Source of the DNA: Haliscomenobacter sp.
Lineage (GTDB): Bacteria; Bacteroidota; Bacteroidia; Chitinophagales; Saprospiraceae
NCBI GenBank assembly: GCA_016713275.1
Contig: JADJPL010000017.1
Coordinates: forward strand, 1-64,000
Direction: 5' to 3'
Length of the DNA stretch: 64,000 nt
Notes under the pieces: generated by a model
Databases searched by the model: none
Told to the model about the DNA's origin: nothing
Seen by the model: the letters and a program-made list of their open reading frames with translations, nothing else
Part shown: positions 62,713-64,000 of the stretch, piece by piece
Numbering within the stretch: the stretch's first letter is position 1
How the letters are laid out: each line of letters begins with the position of its first letter
Program-made: the position numbers and the translations under genes

Positions 62713-64000
62713 CTAGCTGAGATAAAATTCCGCCATGCTCAGGATGGCCTGGAACAGGTTGCGCAATTTGGATTCCACCGCGTTTTTCAAATTGGTATCG
62801 GACGGCTTGCTGAGGTACTGCTGGTATTCAATGGTCCACTCGTAATCGGGAAGACCGGGCAAAAGCACTTCTTTCAGATCCGCCAATTGGGCTTCCGTCA
62901 GGGGTTGCGGCAGCAGCAGGTCGGAGAGTTCCAGGATCAACGCATTGGGATCCAGGCGGTTTTGCAGGTGGGTGATCATGCTCAGGGGATCGATCCGGAG
63001 CCGGAAGCCGCCGATCACCGTGCCTTCGATGGCCATGCGGTTGGTGTAGGTCATCCTGGCGGCAAGGGTGGTGGCATTGATCCAGATGCGGTAGAAAGAA
63101 GGCTCCTGGTAGAAGGGCTTCCAGCCGGCTACATCCGGCGGATTAAAATATTCCATCTGCTGCAGGTTGATGGTCCGGCTGAGGTTGAACAGCAGGGAGT
63201 ATTTCTGGGTCTGCCCGGCAGGAAGGGGAGTGTAGGTTTGCTTGATCAGGCCCCAACTGAAATCCAGCGGGTTTTTAATCATAGGGCCCACGTTGAGCGC
63301 ATCAAAGAAGTGGGCGCTTCCCAGGAGCGCTCGCAGCGCAGGTTTAATCTCGTAATTGGAGGAAAATAGCAACTGCGCCATGGGTGCGATGACCTGGGTC
63401 TCGACCTCGTCGGTAATCTGGTAGTAAACAAACCACCGGTACAACTTCCGGCAAATGAACCGGGCAACTTCCGCTTTTTTGAAAATGAGGTCGACGACCG
63501 CCTTGTATTCGTTCTCGTTTTGGTTGAGGATCTCCGCGTAATCAAACCGGTGCGACAATACTTTCTTGGTGGTGTCGTGTTGGGCGGGACGGAAAACAGC
63601 GCCGGCCTTGACCGTGGCATTGGTGGTCCGGTAGCCGTTGTCTCTCCATCCGGTCAGCGCTTTGGCGATCTCCTTGACGTCCGTTTCGGTGTAGTTGGTG
63701 TAATCGCCCGGGCCTGCCAGCGGGCCTTTGCCAATGGTGAACAACTCCAGCAACTCCCGGGCATAATTTTCATTGACCCTGGTTCGGGTGTTGACGTTCC
63801 CGTTCAGAAACCGGAGCATGGTGGGGTCGATGGTCATCGCCTTGACCAGGTCCCGGAAATTCCCCCAGGCATAGCTGCGCAGGAGCGTAATATGGTAGTA
63901 AAGGAAATTCGGATCGTTTATGTCGCTGGTAGCAAAGTGGTTATGCCAGAAAAGCGTGAGTTTCTCCCGGATATTGATCCGTTCTTTCAAAATCTGGTCG
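62713..64000 (-). CDS. DUF1800 protein (5' end outside the window)
   Basis: The frame is open up to the last base of the window, so the N-terminus is missing. The visible 425 residues show DUF1800 marks: LTLFWHNHFATSD, NENYARELLELFTIGKG, EIAKALTGWRDNGYR, FICRKLYRWFVYYQI and NPPDVAGWKPFYQEPSFYRI. It ends at 62713, 39 bases before the DUF1501 gene, which it probably precedes in one transcript. DUF1800 proteins are exported and usually partner DUF1501 proteins; no biochemical role is known. Confidence 0.9.
   Translation of the reverse strand, partial: DQILKERINIREKLTLFWHNHFATSDINDPNFLYYHITLLRSYAWGNFRDLVKAMTIDPTMLRFLNGNVNTRTRVNENYARELLELFTIGKGPLAGPGDYTNYTETDVKEIAKALTGWRDNGYRTTNATVKAGAVFRPAQHDTTKKVLSHRFDYAEILNQNENEYKAVVDLIFKKAEVARFICRKLYRWFVYYQITDEVETQVIAPMAQLLFSSNYEIKPALRALLGSAHFFDALNVGPMIKNPLDFSWGLIKQTYTPLPAGQTQKYSLLFNLSRTINLQQMEYFNPPDVAGWKPFYQEPSFYRIWINATTLAARMTYTNRMAIEGTVIGGFRLRIDPLSMITHLQNRLDPNALILELSDLLLPQPLTEAQLADLKEVLLPGLPDYEWTIEYQQYLSKPSDTNLKNAVESKLRNLFQAILSMAEFYLS

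Noticed and set aside
1..64000. tRNA, rRNA and riboswitch genes
   Set aside because: I looked in the longer intergenic stretches for cloverleaf-like and conserved ribosomal sequence by eye and found none. A covariance-model search would be needed to exclude small RNAs.

Overview
The window is a chromosomal segment from a member of the Bacteroidota, most likely a Saprospiria-type organism (Saprospiraceae, Lewinella, Haliscomenobacter group). The supporting signs are type IX secretion C-terminal domains, BACON and SprB-like domains, a TonB receptor with an N-terminal carboxypeptidase-regulatory-like domain, a propeller/triple-tyrosine/HTH regulator, a DUF1501-DUF1800 pair, a DUF-type Rpn nuclease, TAnnTTTG promoter boxes and no Shine-Dalgarno sequences. 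The taxon is inferred from gene content only. Much of the DNA is GC-rich, with sharp AT-rich islands at about 1-5.4 kb, 39.9-40.9 kb, 42.9-44.8 kb, 45.7-47.2 kb and 50.2-51.4 kb.

Region by region: 1-5.05 kb holds small AT-rich, badly frame-disrupted genes for exported or membrane proteins, including a TPR-BACON-beta-barrel protein. 5.3-23.0 kb is a beta-1,3(1,6)-glucan (laminarin-like) utilisation operon: a glycosidase fused to an apparent outer-membrane barrel, a glycan-binding lipoprotein, GH16, a GH94-like beta-1,3-glucan phosphorylase, GH30, a GPH/MFS importer, two cytosolic GH17 enzymes and a regulator, with no SusC/SusD pair. 23.0-26.9 kb is glpD-glpK-glpF on the minus strand. 27.3-38.4 kb holds a serine beta-lactamase-like hydrolase, a SWIM/SNF2 helicase, lipoproteins, a TonB receptor under an apparent Crp/Fnr-type operator, a DinB protein and a membrane protein. 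38.4-42.9 kb is bounded by two copies of a roughly 207-bp hairpin-rich repeat and carries an Rpn-type nuclease, a WHH nuclease toxin with candidate immunity genes and a Hint remnant, and an AAA/PD-(D/E)XK protein. 42.9-51.6 kb is a minus-strand array of recombining effector cores, exchangeable C-terminal tips, lipoprotein immunity candidates and a family of helical-repeat-like exported proteins. 51.8-64 kb is mostly housekeeping: aspartate kinase, tilS, an Omp28-like T9SS cargo, a restriction-type nuclease domain, threonine degradation (tdh-kbl), a GH1 beta-glucosidase, anmK, DUF1501 and DUF1800.

In the glucan locus the logic is: cut the polymer at the cell surface (GH16, GH30, barrel-fused glycosidase), hold it with the binding lipoprotein, import oligosaccharides through the MFS carrier, then trim with GH17 and phosphorolyse inside the cell to glucose 1-phosphate. 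The array at 44.1-48 kb has the architecture of a polymorphic toxin locus: two near-identical N-terminal cores with different C-terminal tips, one orphan tip homologous to one of them, and small lipoproteins whose start codons overlap the effector stop (ATGA). I do not recognise this core family and regard this array as the best candidate for an undescribed system.

Many genes, including conserved single-copy ones (anmK, tdh), contain single-base frame breaks, often in homopolymers, and two contain an in-frame TAG at an aromatic position. Part of this is probably sequencing or assembly error, so calls of pseudogene are tentative.
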